A stretch of DNA of 64,000 nt, from positions 124,001 to 188,000 of the forward strand of contig JAJNNX010000008.1 in assembly GCA_023159155.1 (NCBI GenBank), in the 5' to 3' direction. Of the stretch, positions 34,801 to 47,923 are shown piece by piece (the first letter of the stretch is position 1; each line of letters begins with the position of its first letter). The DNA comes from Ustulina deusta (Eukaryota; Ascomycota; Sordariomycetes; Xylariales; Xylariaceae). The notes under the pieces were generated by a model, which saw only the letters and a list, made by a program, of their open reading frames with translations, made no database searches and was not told the origin of the DNA. Made by a program: the position numbers and the translations under genes.

Positions 34801-37699
34801 TTACCTAGCGCCACCGAAGGCACTGATACGAGCACCCGAAGCTCGATGAAGCAAGCTGTGCTTGCTCATAACAGTAGGTTCCTGAGGAACTCCATCACTA
34901 CCCTCGCTTCGGTCGGCTAAATCATCCTCATCATCCTCCACGATTTTTGTTGGAATCTCGCTCGAAACATTCCATTGCTGGCTTGTTCGTTCTGGAGTCG
35001 TCATTGTCGAGGCATACGACATGGAAGTGCTGCTGCGGTTGGGAATCAAATCCGGGGTGGGGGGGACACTGGAAAATCGCCCAGAAGGGTGGAGCAGGCT
35101 GTCCTCTCCAGCTTCCGAGGCGGAAGCTGAGTTATCATGGCCATCCTCACTATGGGTAGTTGAGAGGTTGCTAGTGCGGCGTGATGCCCTAGGCCGCTCG
35201 CTTTCAGCATCGTGAGCGAGCTGCAGACCCTCAACGGCAGCCTGACACTGCTCAGCAATATTTCTAATAATGTGAGCGATAGCATCAGTCTTATCCTTAA
35301 GATGACGGTCTGCTACGTCCTTGAAGCTGGCAGCGGAGACACGCTTAGCTTGACCCCGGCTTGGGGTAGAAAGGTGACCTGAAGAGATGTGAGTATTCAT
35401 TCTGACCTGAGCTAGCTGCGACCACTTACTATTATTAGACTCAATCTCTTCGTCCTCGTCCTCTTCGTCGAAGGCTTCTCCAAGCTCACCAATCAAATCA
35501 TCTGGAGTTGTGAGAGATCGAACTAGATGTTCCATGTGATGAGACTGTCCTCCAATCAAGCTACGTAGATGCAAAACCACGCGTCGGGCTTCGTCTCGCT
35601 GTCGGACCATGGTAGCATTTGTCTGTTGTAGCGCGGCCAGCTCTTTCTTATTACGCTTACGTTCCCGCTCAAGCTCCTCTGCGATTTCTTGCTGCAGCAC
35701 AAGTGCTTCAAGAGCATCATCACGTTGCTTCTCGGTACCAGTCAAGCGGACAGCAAGGCGAGCGTTATCATCCTTGTGCTGATCAACAAGACCGACCAAT
35801 CGGCGATTCTCTCGTTTATGGGCCTCAATCTTAGTCTTGAGATCTTGCGTTTCTTTGGTGAGTTGTTCGGCAAAAGCTTCAAATTTGAGGAACTGTGAAT
35901 GAGAGTCAGCAGAAGTGAACAGACTGCGTAGATGTAAAGACTGACCTGTTGCTTCCAGCTTTCAAGTTCTTCAACCAGATAGTTGTTCCTCTTGGTAACC
36001 TTAGCAAGTTCTGTATCCATACGACCCTTCAGGTTAATGAAGTCTTGCCATGCCTCCATGGCATCTCGTGAGTACTGATTGCGCTCTCTGACAATTTCGT
36101 TTAGATGTCTCATTGACACCTTTGTCATTAGAGGCTTCTTCACAGAGCCACCGAAAACCGCCTTCAACCCGGTATTGCGTCCCTGAATACATATTAACAA
36201 TCTGCATAAGCAGCTTTGGTTGGACGAAAAACATACCATCTTTTCGCACACATGATCCATCACAGCCATAATAGCGTCTTGATTCCACCACTCAGGATCC
36301 TGAATTGATTCAACTTCGCCACGCATAACAATAATTTGGCCAGCAGGAACAAGTTTACCGCCCCCATAGGCAGATCGCAAGTGATGAGGAACACCAGAAG
36401 GAGTGACATCGCCATTTAATGCCTGAGTCAGCCGAGTAACGAATTTGTTTCGCTGGCCTGGATTAAGAGCAGTAGGTGGACTTGATGTGAGAACAAAGTT
36501 GCGATCAAGATCAACCACAAGAGCGTCGGTAGGCGCAGTAAAAAGCGTCCGGCATTCGGCTGTGATGCCTAGGATATATGGACCAGGTTCTTGGACAAGA
36601 TCCGTTGCGTGACGAGCATGGACAACGGGTACATACAAGCCACTCCACTCATAAACTCGAACACAGAACCGAACAGTTTCGGCCGCGGCAGTCAGCATTG
36701 CAGGGTAATGACTGACGAAAATGATGCGCCTTGTAGGGGACATTGCTGCTTCGACTACACCCACAATGTTCGGGATTGACAAGCAGCTCCAGAGCGGCCA
36801 CATGGCAAAGTTCTGGAAGCCAGTAGGCGACGAGGGAAATTGGTAACATAAAGCATAATCTTTCATATCAATGCGTACTAAGTCGTTCAGTCGAGGAGCA
36901 GGGAAGCTGAGAATACGAGAAACCTCTTCGGCATGGAAAAGATTCGTCGCCTTGTTCCAGTGAATCCACATTCCTCGAAGGTAGTCTCCGAGCAGATTGT
37001 ATAGGGGATACCGGGAGAGAAAAGACAAGCAGTAAGGGATCCAATAGGTCTCATCTGGGTTGTCATAGAAATCGGTCTCGGTGCGCTTGCGTAGGTCTCG
37101 AATCGTCTCGGCTCGCTTTTCGTCAGCGCGTGACCACACACGCAAGCAAATTCCATAAAGCGTGTGTGATGAGTCTTGTTGGAGAACAAAAGCATGGTGG
37201 ACGCAATGAGGCTGGCTACGGCCAGTGCAGATCTCGACATCGTGAGGGAAGCAAGCCTAGATACAAGTTAATATGGTGAAACGAGCGGACAACAGTGGAG
37301 TTTACATACACGCATAGCAGCATGCAGAGCTCTGGCGATATCGTTGTCCTGTTCCAGTCTCGGGCTGCTGCCGAGGATCTCTGGCAACCAGAACTGGCCG
37401 ACAGCACCCTTCATGTGACCGATCTTGCCCTGGGCCAGAGCGGGAGCTTTAACCCATTGGGAAGGCTCACGGCCGACACCACACACCATGTAGGCATGAG
37501 TAAGCGTTTTGGGAGTCCGCTGCTGCGGCTTGCCGTTAAGAGTACCGGGGATGGGCTGGGTGATGCGCGAGTGAAGAGACGATGTCCGGCTGGGGATAAT
37601 GAGGTTGTTGTCGCCTTGGTCACGGGTGCCCGGCCGAGCTTCACGGTCGCGCGTGCCGGGCCGCGTGAATGAGGAATGGGTATTGAGCGAGGGTGCCAT
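34801..37699 (-). CDS. DENN-domain protein (putative Rab GEF)
   Basis: Exons on the minus strand: 37699-37310, 37256-36237, 36182-35946 and 35892-34801. A further 51-nt in-frame intron is likely at 35429-35379 (GTAAGT..TTCAG). The product is 912 aa unspliced at that site, or 895 aa spliced. The upstream DENN part includes GQFWLPEILG, ALHAAMRACFPHDVEIC, and HHAFVLQQDSSHTLYGICLR. The central DENN lies at about 290-430 (GVVEAAMSPTRRIIFVSHYP, GLYVPVVHARHATDLVQEPG). A long coiled coil follows (about 490-680, KLEEL/ERERKRNKKELAAL type), then an acidic, Ser-rich tail. DENN proteins usually activate Rab GTPases on trafficking membranes; the partner is unknown. The Arg/Asp-rich start (RPGTRDREARPGTRDQGD) contains a small tandem repeat. 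Confidence 0.88.
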
Positions 37700-40600
37700 G
37701 GTTGCTGCGATTGTTGAGAATTCGGCGTTCTGGGCAAGGTCAAAGCCACTTCACGCAGAAACTGTGCAGACTTGGTCGGCACCAGCCGAGGACGAAGAGA
37801 AGCCGTGTATCGAGAGTAGATCCGCGGTGACTAGATCCGCTATCGTATATTTGAATGGGTTGATTACGGCCGTCGTCGTCGAACCTGGGGCCTAACACGA
37901 ACGCAACAAGACACAAAACATGACGAGGCCGACCAGGCGAGCTATTGTCGTTGACAACGACGCGCAAGCAAGAAGCTTCAGACTCGCTGCAGCTCCTTCA
38001 GAGAAACGAGGGGAAAGTCAGAAGGGGGGAGAAGGGGGCGGAAGAGGAAGATGGTGTGTGAGGGAGAGGTAAATAGGATACGATGGGATGGATGGGGTCT
38101 AACAATGCGAACCAGAAAGTCCAGGACGAGGGAAAGACTACACTACGCTACAATGTGCTACATTCGGGCAAGATGGTCGATAAGGGAGAGTGCGCCGGGT
38201 CCAAGTGACGGGGAGAAGCAAGGATTAGGGAACGAACGTCGACACACAACGTACCTACACTGCCGTTGTGAGTTCGTTGAGTGAATGGGAATGGGAATGG
38301 GAACGAGTAAGAAGCTTTCTTGTTGCTAGGTCGTATACCTAGCCACATGCCTAAGCAGGCCCTATAGGCAGTGTATCCACAGCCGACGATCTGCACTGTG
38401 AAATAAAGAGGAGCACGATTGCGAGCTACTGTATATGTAAGGTACTGCCGCTGCCTCTCATTACCTACTCCAACGGAGACTTCAGGAGGAGGGGATGAGG
38501 ACGGAGATAGCGCACAGGACCTAGCGTATAGTGTAGTGTAGAGGAAGACATTCGCCATTGAGCAGGGGGTGGAGAACAGGGGCTACACCGGGGGAGAGGC
38601 TGCAACATGCTCTGTGCTCAAGCTAGCGTCGCATGGAAATGGGGCAAAGGCCTCATGGGAATTGGGTATCAAGGTATCCGGTACTGCGGTATTGATAGAC
38701 GGCGTGTAAAATCTGTTATCGTAATTGGGCCTTTTGGCAGCAATGAACGCAGGAGCTGCAGAACATATCACTAACGCATCATGCTGCGACTCCACCAGAC
38801 TTCAAGTCACTCCCATCCTCTTGACCACTGATGTTCAGGTACTGGAGACCCGGCAACGCTAATGCAGGGCACAGGGAAATGCTTGCACGCGAGAAATTTC
38901 GGAAAGCCCCATCGAAGCCCATGCTCCGACCAATGAATCAACTGCCTGTGAGATTACATCCCAAAACTGGCAAGCTCCCTGCTATCTGATTTCCGGGATA
39001 GGCAAAGGAAAAGGGGGTCGGACCCGGAGACTTCAGCGACACTAAGGAATTTCCTGGTTACAGCGACGAACACTGTTCCTGCAAGATCTTAAACTCGCGC
39101 GCCGCTGTCTTTCTGAAGCAACGGCTCTGTGACAGGGAGGTATTAGCGCAGCTGTACACGACTTAGTGTACGGTACATTCAAGTTCTTTGTCTTCAGTTC
39201 GTTTTATGCTACCAAGGGTGTAGGTACTTTTTTTTTTTTTTAAACAAAAGTGTAATACAAACGGAAGAAGCCGATAGATCTCTCGCGTCAGCTTTACGCT
39301 AAGATTTGCATCTTAGATATTAATACCTGTAGAACCATACGTAAACTTTCAACGGACATCCGGAAAGGAGGGTCAGCTAGATATTGTTTATCTCTATGTA
39401 TTCATTAAGGTTTCTAGCCGAGAGACATACCAAATATTTTCCAAGGCAATCGTCTTCTGTTGGGGTGACTGGCTGAGATTCACCTTTTCAAGCTTGGCCA
39501 TACACTACAGGCAGTCGGGTTACTCGCCAATGGCTGTGCAACAACACTGTTGGGAAATGTATCGTGGATTAGGCACCTCCAAGTAGGTATCCTCATAACC
39601 CAAAAGCAAACTTGGGGGTAGCAGGTGATCGCGGGTCGGTACATTTCTAGGTTAGTGGTAGAGTTTCGTTCACACCCCGCATCTCGCATTCTCACCAGGA
39701 CATGGTCGTATGCTGTGTCCTGCCTTGTCCAACTGCCGACAGGTTTGGATATAGCTAGTCACATGCATTTCTAGTACCTAGACAGGCGTGCTAGACGAGC
39801 AACCATTTATTTAATGCCCAGCAAGCCAAAATTGCATACTCTTATACATCAAACAAAGATGAAGGCTAGTCTGGCTAGCAACCACGGTAATGGTCACTTT
39901 GGAGTAGTACTTCCTCCTCCTTAATATCCACATTGGTAACCTTAACATAGACATTATAGTGTACATACTATTACCTAGCGAAGCGCATGCATACGCAACT
40001 AAACTAGTGTAGAAGGTGGTTCAATGAATGATCTGCGCTAGGTTAGAAAAGGCTGTAATGATCATATCATACATGCTGCACATCGTATAGGGCTCAGCTA
40101 AGAAATATGTCAAAGCTAAGCTTTTCGTTCTTTTCACTGTAATGCCGGCGGTACATGATAATTATTGTTTATCATCGAGCAAGCATTCAAAGTCAATAAA
40201 CACAAAGGTGGGTATCCCGAGAGATGCGGTGATATTCCAACTCGACACGGCTCCCAGAGGCCGGGAAACGTCTGAAGCCACCCGTCTGATTGGCAACAAC
40301 ATTCTGATTCATTTTGATCCAAGGCTGCTGAGGCCATTACTCTTTATCATGATGGGTTAACGTTTCAGCATATTTGCTGACATGAACAAACAAAACCCTA
40401 CCACGCTTTGACAATCCCGGGTAACCAGTAGGTCCTGCATACATGTAGTATAGGTAGGTACAAGGTAAAGCATCCAATCACAAATGTTTCTGCATCAGCC
40501 ACGCCGGAACAGATGGGAGAAAGCGACAAGCATGTGTAAATGACGAAGGGGTGGCATTTTAATAAATCATGTGTTATGAGAACAGTCGCCCTGGATTTGT

Positions 40601-42905
40601 AACATGAAGTACCCCTCTTTCTCGGCCGTTTCGCCATCTAGATGTTACCTCTGTGCAGTCTCAGCTTTATCCGGCATGGACAAGTGTGCAACGAGGTAAC
40701 ACGGCCGGGACTTTGTCCGCATAGTACCGATAGAGGCAACATGGCGTAGACAGAATATAAATAATAAGTAACAGTAGAAAGGAATAGGGAAAAAAAGAAA
40801 GCATGGATAGGCAATTCGCCTGTTCGGTAAGACATTGAATTGCAGTGCAGGTATGTAGTACCTAACCTGGCGCGTGCGGATCGAGTTTCAACCTCTCGGT
40901 ACCAATGGAGTTAATGAACGGTGACGATCAAACGCACGTTGTCTATAATTCGCCTTCGTAATTCCCGTATTTGCAATGCATCAACAATGAACTGGCATTA
41001 TCCATCGTATGCCCCCCCCTCTCTCCCCCCCCTTTAATTTTTGGGACTGCTCTGTTAAGCTTTCCGGCCAGTGGTTGGGCGACATGTACTGTTGCATCTA
41101 TGCTCTGCCAAACAAATCATTGGCGATGGGGAGCTCGTCACAATTGGGCCTTCGCAAGCCTCGCAAGTTTGGAGCAGGAATCAAGCACACTGACCCCTCA
41201 CCACGTGACTCTTGGCTTTCCGCATCGGGCTGCTCATCCTGGAAACCAAGCAATGACGATGCAAGGCACAACCCGGGACAGCCCCGGCGCAGACCCAGGC
41301 TGTTCTGTTGATGCAGATCTTTTGGCTCAGGCTCCAGCGCAGTGCAGTGCATGCCACGCAGAGGTTCACGCTCAATTCACACGAGCCAGAGAGCAGCGAA
41401 TCAATCGTCTTGTCATTGCCGCATTACCCTCATCACTCGGCTCGTCCACCTAATCTGGAGACTTCCTGATCGGGCTACGAGAAACACAGCCGCATTGGGT
41501 ACCGCTGTGTTGCATCACTGGGAATCGTCATCTCGAGCACATTATCCCTCCTCAGCACCAGCCACACAATACATGTACTACCATCGCCAACGCGTAGCTG
41601 AGCGACGATGCCACCCGTCCCCTCGTATCGCCGCCTCCGGCGCAACGACCTCGCTTGATCTCGCGCCATTGAATCTAGTCGTCCAAGTCCTATAGATAGC
41701 CTATCGTAGCGGAGCAGCGGCGTGGTGAGTTAGGCGCAACTAATGCATGTCAGATCCCCTAAGAATTTGGGTCAAAGCTGAATCGAGGGGCCCTAGACTT
41801 AGATAGAACCCCCCGGCGGGCGCCAGGCCGGCGGTTTGGGGGTGTGTGGGCTCGATCTCGGAGCTGGACAGCCGGAACGAGAATGAAATACACATGTAGT
41901 AGAGGCTGGAGATGTGGTCGGCGACCGCGAATTCGTACCTATTGGCCAATTCACTTCCTTCCCATCGGGCTGGTCACGCTAGACAGCCCCGGCCGCTACT
42001 GTATATACATAGTAATACGGTAGTGTTATCTAGCTGCATTGCCTAAAACGCAGAAAACCAATGATATCAACGCCACCGGCCTTGTTTTCTTCCAAGTATC
42101 ACGCCATTCCCCGTCGCAGAGGCTTCAATAGCATTTTCTGTCGATTGCCCTTGAATGTCGAACTAGATGTTGCAGCTATACACAAACTCTCCAAGATTCA
42201 ATAGTGCCTCTCGAGCAAGGACGAAACGGGCCGTAAAGACCAGACTGCTACGGAAGCGGAGCATAGCCACAGTCTTCTTGATTGTCGTGAACATCGCTAT
42301 AACAACATCACTTGCAGATGAGACCGCCGGGAAAATGTAGCCCATAGTTCGAGGAATTTTTACGGACAAATTCCGTAAAGCTAATGAGGAATGGCTACGA
42401 GTTAGCTGAAAAATAATAAGGCGACGAATTAGGGACAAGAGGTGACGTCCTCTAGGGACTATGACGAAGAGAACGGAGGGTTGATGATCGGGAGTTGGAA
42501 GATGTTTGAAGGTGTTTTGTATGAGGCGTCTAGGAAAAGGGCATCTAAAAGCAGGAAAGGGTATTTGTGAGTTATATGAAAGAGTTACGAATCTCTACAG
42601 ACTCGATTCGATAAAAATAGTAACATAATTTTGTGAGGCGGGAGACCAATAGTGAGGGCTTTGGAAGGTTGTCTAGAGAAGCGCTTTATAATAAATATTG
42701 ACAGTAAAATCGCTAGCCGCTTAGATATTCAAATTTTCCAAGCTCACATATCCCGCCATCGAGTTTCCAAGCTCCACGCATTCGTGGTTGCTTCGGGCTG
42801 TTTTTTTCTCGGCCTACTTCCACTTCTTTCGCTCTTGCAAGGTCCATCCTGTCCAAGCTCGAAATGTCTCCTAGAAAGACCAGAACCGTTGCAATAGTCC
42901 AATCG
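37700..42905. other. 5.2-kb gene desert
   Basis: No credible gene. The first few hundred bases are the promoter of the DENN gene. The longest open frames (for example 40971-41453) have no domain, no good start context and unlike codon use. An A/T run lies at 39227-39245. The stretch is moderately AT-rich with scattered TAGGTA words. It may hold non-coding RNA or decayed repeats that cannot be told by eye. Confidence 0.5.
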
Positions 42906-44205
42906 CTAACGCCTTAGGATACTCGCTAACCAGCTTTCGCATGTTCGCATACATCCCACGCACACCATCAATCCGCACTGCTGGCATTGAAATGTGAACT
43001 GCCTCATCCACGATCGGCACCCTTCGCATATATCTGGGCTGGCATAATATTGCCACTGCGGGTGATTACAGCGGCGGTTAAGGCTAATTTCAGCGAGGCG
43101 TTGCCGGGTCTCTGCGCGAAGGTGTGCGAGGGCTGCATGTGTCTCCTCATGCCGCTGTTGTTCTTCATACTCGCGGCGGCGCCGTTCACGGAACCTGGGG
43201 TTCACTGGTCCCCACGATTCTCCTAGCCCCCATGATTCTCCTACGTTCCCCCGTCTCTCCTCTTCTTCCGTTGCCGCTACTCGCTCCGGTTGATGAGGCA
43301 CCTCCGCTAGCTGATATGGTTCGTTATCAGCAGCACCATCTCCGAGCTGGCGTTCCGGGAATTCCTCCGTTCCAGGGAATTGAAGCCTGTCGTTGGGACT
43401 TACTGCGTCCTCGGGATTTGCTGCGTGATTTTCCTCCTTAAGAAAAGGTTGGTCGGCAACCTCAACAGGACCCAGATCCCGATCTGGATCTGGAGCCTGG
43501 CAATTGCAGCTCCCCTGCCATACGGAGCAGCAGCGATAACAGAATTCAGCGCCGCATCTGCAACTGTGATAATAACGTTAGCTGCTACCAGCGGGTTGAC
43601 TTTTCTTGGCTGGGCATGATTTTGACTCACGTCATGTGGCAGCAGCCCTCTTTCAACTCAATTACATGGCCACATCTCGGACATTGCTTCCACCCTTCGT
43701 TGCAAACAAATTCTAGAAATTTGTCTATTGCCTCTTCATCTTCTTCTAGACAGTCTCCGTCATGGGCAGCTTGTTTGCAAGTTTCACAAGTATTCATACC
43801 ACATTTGGGACAGTTCCCAACGCCCCCGACGATTCTTCTTGGGGGGATAAAAGTATTACACGGCGTATGATGGCAGTAGGTAGGGTTCATAGTGGCAAGC
43901 TCTTCCTCCCTTTCTTTGTATCGCCGAACTAGATCCTGAGGCAGGGCGGACATATACTCGTCTATTGACAAGACACCGCAACAGCGTGCTGGAAAGCTGC
44001 TAGAACGAAGTGAAGTGTCAAAGAGACTTACGAGACACTTGCGACAGAAATTGTGGCGGCATGGTAATGAGTATGATTCTGGCAAATTTTCGGCATCGCA
44101 GATGTCGCAAGGCGCGACATAGATTTGTTCAGTTTGAGGAGAACTCGTCTTCTGACTTGGGCCACCATTATGGCTACCGTCTGCGATGACCGGGGGATCA
44201 GCCAT
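42906..44205 (-). CDS. RBR-type (RING-IBR-RING) E3 ubiquitin ligase
   Basis: Exons 44205-43631 and 43557-42906 (73-nt intron, GTGAGT..TTGCAG) give 408 aa. RING1 spans about residues 33-80 (CDICDAEN, CRHNFCRKCL, FPARCCG). The IBR follows at about 105-165 (YCHHTPCNTFI, NCPKCGMNTCETCKQAAH). RING2 reads CPRCGHVIELKEGCCHMTC and, across the intron, GAEFCYRC. The Cys in EGCCHM matches the position of the thioester-forming Cys of RBR ligases. A long charged linker (RRREYEEQQRHEET) leads to a C-terminal Cys-rich segment (CEGCRSW, CQQCGLMVCVGCMRTC), possibly an extra zinc-binding module. Substrate unknown. Confidence 0.9.
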
Positions 44206-46388
44206 TGAGTGTATTCTTGACTGTCTGTGCAGCGGTAGTCAACACTTCTTGAACCAGTCGATAAGGTTTTCTTTTTAGCCCGCCTGTGAATGTGTAATAG
44301 ACCCTTTTTCTTTGACATTTGATTGACTTGTGGTTCTTAGAGAAACCGTGGCTGGCAGCGGTTGGGTGAAACCCCCGGGGTAAATCTGTTGTTTCCAGAG
44401 GAAGAGGCTAGATGAGGGGAAACGGAGGGAATAATAGGTTCGGAGGGATTCAGCTAGAGAGAAAAAAAGATAAATAGACGAATCATGAAGAAAATATTGA
44501 AAAATATCAATAAGGGTTATTCCTTGTTGCCTCCTTATTCAGCTAGTAATCCTACAGAATGTGTTAGTGCATAGATCTACAATACACAAAGCGGAGATAT
44601 GGTCTAAGCTAACTAACGAACATTCGAGTGCTTATGATGTTACATGGGTAGCAGTACAAGAACCACCGGGGCTGACGGAATGGTATCTACGGCCAACCTG
44701 AAGAAAGTGGTAACGATCGGGTTGCTGCGGAAGACAAATCGATGGCTGAGGGTAGGCAGAGACAAATCGTGGTTACCTCAAGTACATTGAAGGGAGCTAT
44801 AACTCGAACTTTGTCCATCACTACCTCGCTTCCCGGGCATAATACCCTCTATAAGACACTGTAGCAGATAGCTAATGTTTCCAATGACTTACTATTTCGG
44901 CCTTTAACAAGTCTCTTACATCCATTTCCACATTTAGCCACCTGTTAACGATTTATTGGCTTGAGGTTATGAATCGACTGCAGTACAAGCTGCGTAGAAG
45001 TTCCTTCGAATGCCAGAGGTCCAGTCGAGGAGTCGGGACTCTTCACACCTTCCCGAAGGACTTGCCGTTGCTTCCACATTTATATAAGTGCCCGGTAGAC
45101 AGGAATATTGGAGTACTCAGACTGCTTGGAGGCGTTCTTATTGGCATGAGGTAAAGTAATTTCGATGACTGCCATTGCGACTGTACCGACTCGCCGGTAG
45201 ACAAGGGAGACGAGATATCGGCTTTGCCGTCGAAAATAATAATGGTGTACTTCACTGGTACTCCAAACACCATCAACACGTATGATTGAAGCCCTGTGTT
45301 TCCCAACTGAACCTGTCGAGTGTGTGCGGCAGCGCATACTTATTTGCTCAGCGACCTGTTTTGGCCTCGAATTCTAATAAAAAAAAGGAACGTACAACAC
45401 CAGGGATTCGCTGGTCGTCACCAACCCAACTACTACTCTGGCGGCTACAAGAATTAGATGTAGCAGCCGGTTCAGTCTAAAGATGCCGTGGTAGCAATTT
45501 AAATCTGCTGTTCAAACGGTTGGTTGTATAGAGTACAGAATCCGATCATATTGAAATATCAGACTTAAAGTACAGGAAGCACCAATAAACCGAATACTGT
45601 ATCTAGACCTATCTATCCACAATGTAACAAAATGTAAGAACTAGGCAAAGTAATGTTGGTGCCATTACCTACCTCAACTGGTAACTATCGGGCTATTATT
45701 GCCTTTTTGTTCAACACAACTTCCTAACCAAAGTTCAACTTGCTTCATCGGTTCCCTTTACTATGCCGGGCAACAAGTAAGCCTGCCTGAGATAGAAATA
45801 TATTAATGCTTAGTGCCTTCTAGCTTAAAATGGCCGTCGCTTTATCCCGTCTTCCCATATTCCCATCTTTCCCTTGTTTTTTCTATATTTCCATCTTTTA
45901 TCCAAGATCAGACAGAAATAGCCACTTCCGACCGGCATAACGCCTCGTGCAGCATCAGGCATGGGAAATTCCCAATCAGTCATCATGGTACAGCCCTAAG
46001 CCCTCTTCCGAGGCAGCCTTTGCCTAACCTTCGCGTGGGCATCATTAGCATTGCTACGTTAGCCCAACAACGTCTATTGAAGGTAGGTAGTGTGGGAAGG
46101 TACGAAGGACAGTGCCATATATTACCCCTCACGGTGGTTCCATGTCAATTACCTCCATCTCTTCTACAACTTTACTATCCACCTTGCAATACAACAGTAG
46201 CGGTGATAAGAAACTAACTTCTGAGCATTTTTAGTGCGGGAACGATGCCAATATTATTACATGCCAGTTATCTTGGAGCTTGACCTTGGAGGCGGCCTTT
46301 TGGCTGACCTCCTAAAGCTTTTATAGGAAATGCTGCCCCACTTGCTTATCCTATCGATAAGGCAGGTAGGTACCAGCCGTAAGAAGAC
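44206..46388. other. intergenic, AT-richer
   Basis: No supported gene. Short open frames at 45043-45337 (minus) and 45813-46217 (plus) have no domain. The region next to 44205 is the RBR ligase promoter. Confidence 0.5.
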
Positions 46389-47162
46389 GTGTATGTCAGT
46401 GTAGCTACGATATCGCTGAATTCCAACTATACTTCTAACAACGGAGCCTTGCAGTTTGACGATGGCCGTGAGCCTGAGCTCCTGCGAGTCATCCTCCATC
46501 ATCCCAGTGTGAACCAACTCTGGGGAAACTCACGAAAGGTTCTTGATGTAATTGATGAGTTTGGCCGTACTCGAAAGTATTTGATGAATATCAGCGCGTG
46601 TAATAAATCCAAGACCATCGTAGACCTGATCAAAGCGCTGAAGCTCCAAGTGCTGGCTGAAATCGGTGAATGTGTTGACTACTCAGCTATCGTGTCACGG
46701 TACGTATATAATGGCTGCAGACAAGTCAAGCGCCCGACCTGACTACATTCTACTTTTGGTAGTGTTACAAGATACTCTGGCTCGACCACTACAAGTCATT
46801 ATACACAGATGAGTTGAAGATTTGCGAGGAACTTGGAATGATCAAGGTCGCTACTGTACTCGCCGCCAACAATGGTGAGTAATAATACGACCCTATTCGC
46901 TTCATCCGCTCATGCATAGGTTCTAGTTATCAAAGCTAGGAAACTAGCCCTATCTTGTATATGTCAGAAACTCGGTCGGGAAAAGGCAAGAAGACAGGGC
47001 GGTGATAACAGAGTCCGAGCTGAGAGATAACCCAAACTTGCTATACGAAAATCGGCTTGTGGAGAGCTGGGAATAGTGGTGTACCTGTACGCTACGTCTC
47101 CCCTGATTGCCAATCCTTGGTTAACTACGAGCAGGATGCGGTCGGAGTGACAAGATGCGTAG
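46389..47162 (+). pseudogene. decayed catechol O-methyltransferase (COMT-like)
   Basis: The first segment (to about 46700) reads GREPELLRVILHHPSVNQLW, then VLDVIDEFGRTRKYLMNI and AEIGECVDYSAI. This is the N-terminal half of a COMT-type SAM methyltransferase. The glycine-rich SAM motif is damaged, with Glu and Asp at two positions where the family has Gly. A second segment (about 46770-46875) reads KILWLDHYKSLYTDELKICE and AATVLAANN-like residues. The 60 or so residues normally in between are missing and the joining frame does not fit. A third segment (about 46925-47090), in a shifted frame with a stop, reads PYLVYVRNSV and NPNLLYENRLVESWE. A fourth, after another stop and shift, ends DAVGVTRCV. 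At least two frame changes, two stops and an internal deletion make it non-functional. Confidence 0.75.
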
Positions 47163-47923
47163 CTATTCATTCGGGTACAACAAGCGGTGGGCGACTAGAG
47201 TCAATAGCGACCTGAGATCCCATCGCCTAGGACATGGCCGGAAACCACATGAATCTACTTACTGTATGGAAGTTTAACTTATGACGGGAAATTGTAGAGT
47301 AGATAGATAGAGTCTAGAAAATAATTGGAAACTATCGCAATTGCCTATGTGACCGATTTGCAATAACTGTCGGAAAGGGTTCTCGTCATGTTCTCTACGC
47401 TGTATCTGTAACTATGCGTCATACCCAAGTTGGATTATGGCGCATGTCTCAACGCCTCTAATCTAGGGTACCCTTCTATTTGATTTTATTTTCTGAGCAT
47501 CAGTGGCGGGTGTATAGTTTGCGACGACCCTGTTGTTATGGGCAAAGAGGTCTTAGATGCAGATGCCTGGGGATAGCTGCACGTGTCGAAGCTCCTAGTA
47601 TTTAATCGAAAGAACATTTGTGTCATCTGCGTCGACGTGGGGTGTTCTGCAATTTTGAGTGGGTAGTTAGGGGAGAAGTTGGTATGGGTATGGGTGAGGG
47701 CTTTGGCTCGCCATGGCGCCTTCATGTATATACGAGGACGATGCAGCGGGCTACAAGGGGGGTTCTCGGGGGGGATATTACCAGTAGTGTACGGAATATA
47801 TGAACCGATAAAGTGGATTGGGATATCCCAAACATGGCAATAGTCGGTGCTGGAGGATGTGTCGGATATCGTCAAAACACGTCGACTCGGGGATCGTAAA
47901 TCGAAGGCCGCCCATAGATGTGG

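Noticed and set aside
40971..41453. 160-residue open frame
   Set aside because: No domain and no coherent composition; it overlaps other equally long frames in the same bases.
42163..42438. 91-residue open frame near the RBR ligase
   Set aside because: Hydrophobic and plain, in AT-rich flank; no domain and no splice partner seen.
43996..44027. Possible 32-nt intron in RING1 of the RBR ligase (GTAAGT..TCTAG)
   Set aside because: Too short for splicing and would break the conserved CLVSLFDTSL...FPARCCG block.
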